Part shown: positions 40,527-42,786 of the stretch, piece by piece
Numbering within the stretch: the stretch's first letter is position 1
How the letters are laid out: every line of letters starts with the position of its first letter
Virus record (IMG/VR): IMGVR_UViG_3300021962_000215
Coordinates: 1-42,786 of that record
DNA: 42,786 bases
DNA from: a virus
Direction: 5' to 3' (one strand)
The notes under the pieces: generated by a model
The model's input: the letters and a program-made list of their open reading frames with translations, nothing else
Database searches by the model: none
Told to the model about the DNA's origin: nothing
Made by a program: the position numbers and the translations under genes

Positions 40527-42053
40527 TTATTCGAGTTTGACCACAATTTCGCCACCTGAAGGAACCGATACAGGATGTGTTTGGAAATCTGGATAATCCC
40601 AATACTGAACCACAGTTTCAGGAACATAAGGAGCAACCAAACCAACTGAACCACCAGGGAAATAGACACCAAGAACAGTAGTTGGCGTTCCTGGAGCACC
40701 TGGACTGTAACCAATGATTGGACGAGATGCTTCTGGCGTGTTTGCTAGAACTGGGACTGTATTATAGTTTGTCTGATAAACTATATTATAATTTGCACCA
40801 TAGGTAGCAGCAACTGGGACTGTATTATAGTTTGTCTCATAAACTATATTGTATATAGCATCTGAATTACCAGGTGGATAAACAATATTATATAAAACAT
40901 TGTATCCACTAATTGGTCTTGAAACTTCGGGTTGATTGCCTGGAGAATTCACAACATTATAATTTGTATTGTAACCAGAGAATACACCAACTACGTTATA
41001 CCCAGTTATAGGATATGCAACATTGTAACTTACTGGATATGCTGCATTATAATTTACAGGATAAACAACGTTATAACTTACAGGATACGCAATATTGTAA
41101 CTTGCTGGATAAACCACATTATAACTTACTGGATAAACTGTGTTATAACTTACTGGATATGCAGTGTTATAGTTTGTGTTATAATTTGTTTGTGTTGCAG
41201 TGTAATTAATTACAATAGCACCTGATGATGGGTCACCAGATAATGGTCCTCCGAATTGGTCTCTGATTGCATTAGCGTACATACTAACAGGATCTGGTAA
41301 ATTTGCATTCGAGCCAATCTCATTCCATAAATTTGTGCCATAAGAATTTGATGTTATCTGTATAGGAAATTCTGAGAATAGATAAGCGAAACCATCTACT
41401 GAATATCCTGCCACCCAATCTACATTACCTATTGGCTGATTTCCGACAGGATAAGCAACATTGTAAGTTGCTGGATAAGCAACATTGTAACTTACTGGAT
41501 ATGCAATGTTATACTGGATAGGATACACAACATTGTAACTTACTGGATATGCAATGTTATACTGGATAGGATACACAACGTTGTAAGTTGCTGGATAAAC
41601 TATGTTATAATTTGCTGGGTATGCGAGATTATAGTTGACGCCATAAGTATCCGCAACATTAGCTGTATTATAATTTGTCGTATAGACAATGTTGTTATTT
41701 GGTGGACCAGGAGTAGCTGGATACGCAATATTATAATTGACATTATATCCATTAATTGGTCTTGAAACTTCTGGTTGAGTTGCAACAGGATATGCAAGAT
41801 TATAGTTTGTATTGTAATTTACAACTGGTCGAGAAACTTCTGGTTGATTGGCTTGAGGATAAACTAAATTATAATTTGTGTTGTAAAGTATTGAATATGT
41901 TGCACCTGGATTATTTCCAGAACCACCACGACCAGAAATAGTTGCAACATGACGTCCATAATCAATGACAAGGTTTGCTGGCGCGTTGAACGTTTGAGTC
42001 CCTCGCGATGGTCCAGGCAACCATGTTTTTTCTAACTCATTATGTCTAGGCAT
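40527..42053 (-). CDS. Tyr/Asn/Pro-repeat fibre or adhesin protein 2
   Basis: 508 residues, paralogue of the 577-residue protein: the same N-terminal block (RGTQTFNAPANLVIDYGRHV then ATISGRG) and C-terminal block (GVYFPGGSVGLVAPYVPETV then DYPDFQTHPVSVPSGGEIVV). Between them are TNYN(L/I/V)(A/V)YP repeats plus two perfect arrays of seven 8-residue units YPxxYN[IV][AV], separated by a non-repeat island (about residues 202-280: DWVAGYSVDGFAYLFSEFPI through to SGDPSSGAIVINYT). Probably a fibre component. The start lies six bases after the stop of the upstream fibre gene and shows no good ribosome site. Confidence 0.6.
   Translation of the reverse strand: MPRHNELEKTWLPGPSRGTQTFNAPANLVIDYGRHVATISGRGGSGNNPGATYSILYNTNYNLVYPQANQPEVSRPVVNYNTNYNLAYPVATQPEVSRPINGYNVNYNIAYPATPGPPNNNIVYTTNYNTANVADTYGVNYNLAYPANYNIVYPATYNVVYPIQYNIAYPVSYNVVYPIQYNIAYPVSYNVAYPATYNVAYPVGNQPIGNVDWVAGYSVDGFAYLFSEFPIQITSNSYGTNLWNEIGSNANLPDPVSMYANAIRDQFGGPLSGDPSSGAIVINYTATQTNYNTNYNTAYPVSYNTVYPVSYNVVYPASYNIAYPVSYNVVYPVNYNAAYPVSYNVAYPITGYNVVGVFSGYNTNYNVVNSPGNQPEVSRPISGYNVLYNIVYPPGNSDAIYNIVYETNYNTVPVAATYGANYNIVYQTNYNTVPVLANTPEASRPIIGYSPGAPGTPTTVLGVYFPGGSVGLVAPYVPETVVQYWDYPDFQTHPVSVPSGGEIVVKLE
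40992..41159 (-). repeat. Array of seven 24-bp coding repeats (second array)
   Basis: Exactly 168 bases encoding seven units of 8 residues, YPVSYNTV, YPVSYNVV, YPASYNIA, YPVSYNVV, YPVNYNAA, YPVSYNVA, YPITGYNV. Tyr at positions 1 and 5 is almost invariant. Confidence 0.9.
41454..41621 (-). repeat. Array of seven 24-bp coding repeats (first array)
   Basis: Exactly 168 bases encoding YPANYNIV, YPATYNVV, YPIQYNIA, YPVSYNVV, YPIQYNIA, YPVSYNVA, YPATYNVA. Same unit length and number as the second array. Confidence 0.9.
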
Positions 42054-42059
42054 AGTTTA

Positions 42060-42786
42060 TTATCGAGCGTCTTTGATTGATAGTGTTCCATAGAAGGTCA
42101 CACCACCATCGATAGTTGTAAATGTCCAAACGTCTGTTCTGCCTGCTGCTGATGTTGTTGCTGGTGGAACTTGACCACCCGCCCAATAAATCGTATTTCC
42201 CCAGGAAACTGTTTTGCCACCACCAGATCCTTGAACGAGGATTAGCGTTACAGTCATTGCAGTTCCTGCAGGAGGTGCATTTGAGAAAGTGAATGTCGAA
42301 CTTGATTGTAGATTATATCTGAACCAGTTAGAGTTTGACAAGTTTACTGTTGTTGCGCCAGAAGAATTGGTATTTTGCAAGAAGTCTGTGTATGATCTTA
42401 ATGTTGCAGTCACATTCGCAGATTGACCATTTGCCAAGAATGTCCAAGAGTCTGTTACATCATTCCAGAGCAACTCAGCATTACCAGAAGCAGCAGAGCG
42501 CTGGACTCTAAATGTTCCGTTGCCATCAGTGGTTGTTCCGAATCTTAGAGTGTATGTTGAATCGGCAGTTGTGGCTGGTGCTTGAATTGGATCAAGAACA
42601 GTGAGCGTTGTGATCACAGCATTAATCATATTCGCGTTTGCGATATTTGCAAGACTGCGTACAATTAAGTTACTTGTATTGATTCCATTGCCAACAAACA
42701 CATTAGATGCAACGTTTACATTTCCTGATGTTGTGTTTTGTACTACTGCAACATTTCCTGCTGCGATATTCCAAGAAACAGCAACA
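42060..42786 (-). CDS. Partial fibre protein (5' end outside the window)
   Basis: The frame is open to the right edge, so at least 241 residues of the C-terminal part are present; an internal GTG at 42701 is not needed as a start. The visible upstream part (IAAGNVAVVQNTTSGNVNVA) consists of short Asn/Val/Ala repeats typical of fibre shafts. The last about 115 residues, including [40 protein letters not shown] and VWTFTTIDGGVTFYGTLSIK, match the C-terminal domain of the collagen-like fibre. Probably a tail fibre tip or attachment module. Confidence 0.75.
   Translation of the reverse strand, partial: VAVSWNIAAGNVAVVQNTTSGNVNVASNVFVGNGINTSNLIVRSLANIANANMINAVITTLTVLDPIQAPATTADSTYTLRFGTTTDGNGTFRVQRSAASGNAELLWNDVTDSWTFLANGQSANVTATLRSYTDFLQNTNSSGATTVNLSNSNWFRYNLQSSSTFTFSNAPPAGTAMTVTLILVQGSGGGKTVSWGNTIYWAGGQVPPATTSAAGRTDVWTFTTIDGGVTFYGTLSIKDAR

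Noticed and set aside
38930-41900. Regular direct repeats resembling a CRISPR array
   Set aside because: Repeats are in frame, encode TNYNVAYP-type units, vary at synonymous and conservative positions, and have no unrelated spacers or cas genes.
42060-42701. Complete 213-residue gene starting at 42701
   Set aside because: The start would be an internal GTG without a ribosome site, and the frame continues open with fibre-like repeats to the right edge, so the gene is truncated by the window.

Overview
The window is a block of a T4-like myovirus genome, most likely a marine one related to T4-like cyanophages and SAR11 phages. It carries the canonical T4 core in the order gp13, gp14, gp15, gp16, gp17, gp18, gp19, gp20, prohead core, gp21, gp22, gp23, followed by uvsY, uvsW, gp55, gp47 and gp46. 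It also has marine-phage accessory genes: a CobS/CobT-like AAA+/VWA pair, peptide deformylase, collagen-like fibres and glycosyltransferases. No photosynthesis genes are present, so the host cannot be fixed from this piece. Every gene I can support lies on the minus strand, so transcription runs from the right edge to the left edge. Most neighbours overlap by a few bases or are a few bases apart. Both edges cut a gene.

Right to left in transcription order: (a) 42786-38744 holds a partial fibre gene and two tandem paralogous proteins built from Tyr/Asn/Pro repeats. (b) 38692-35252 holds a prolyl-hydroxylase-like 2OG-Fe(II) enzyme, two divergent paralogues of unknown function, a GT60/Skp1-type GlcNAc-transferase-like protein and a small structural protein. 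(c) 35255-31158 is a 1365-residue collagen-like fibre with inserted globular domains, one of which has cupredoxin-type copper ligands. (d) 31131-28079 holds three glycosyltransferase-like proteins and another HxD...H...R oxygenase-like protein. (e) 28048-14306 is the head, neck and tail module with terminase, ending near a strong terminator. (f) 14194-7602 holds recombination, late sigma factor, helicase and peptide deformylase genes plus a 49-residue gene. (g) 7538-3229 holds the CobT/CobS-like pair, a 62-residue protein and a winged-helix-like protein whose mRNA leader may fold as a pseudoknot. (h) 3096-1 is a probable DNA base hypermodification operon: TET/JBP-type oxygenase, class II glutamine amidotransferase, GNAT acetyltransferase and a protein resembling the amino-acid:DNA transferase / thymine-pyrophosphorylase group.

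Regulation follows the same split. The left third uses sigma70-like promoters with exactly 17-base spacers. Three of these sit in a duplicated intergenic element that starts at the end of one gene and leads into the next. The structural right part carries T4-like late promoter elements of the form N[A/C]TAAATA shortly upstream of start codons, and the window encodes gp55, the sigma factor that reads such elements.

Two candidate systems deserve most attention. One is the TET/JBP hypermodification operon at the left end. The other is a possible phage pathway for hydroxylating and glycosylating its own fibres: prolyl hydroxylase, GT60-type transferase and other glycosyltransferases around a giant collagen-like protein and proline-rich repeat proteins. 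There is no gene-free stretch longer than 300 bases. No tRNA, CRISPR array, insertion sequence or integrase was seen.
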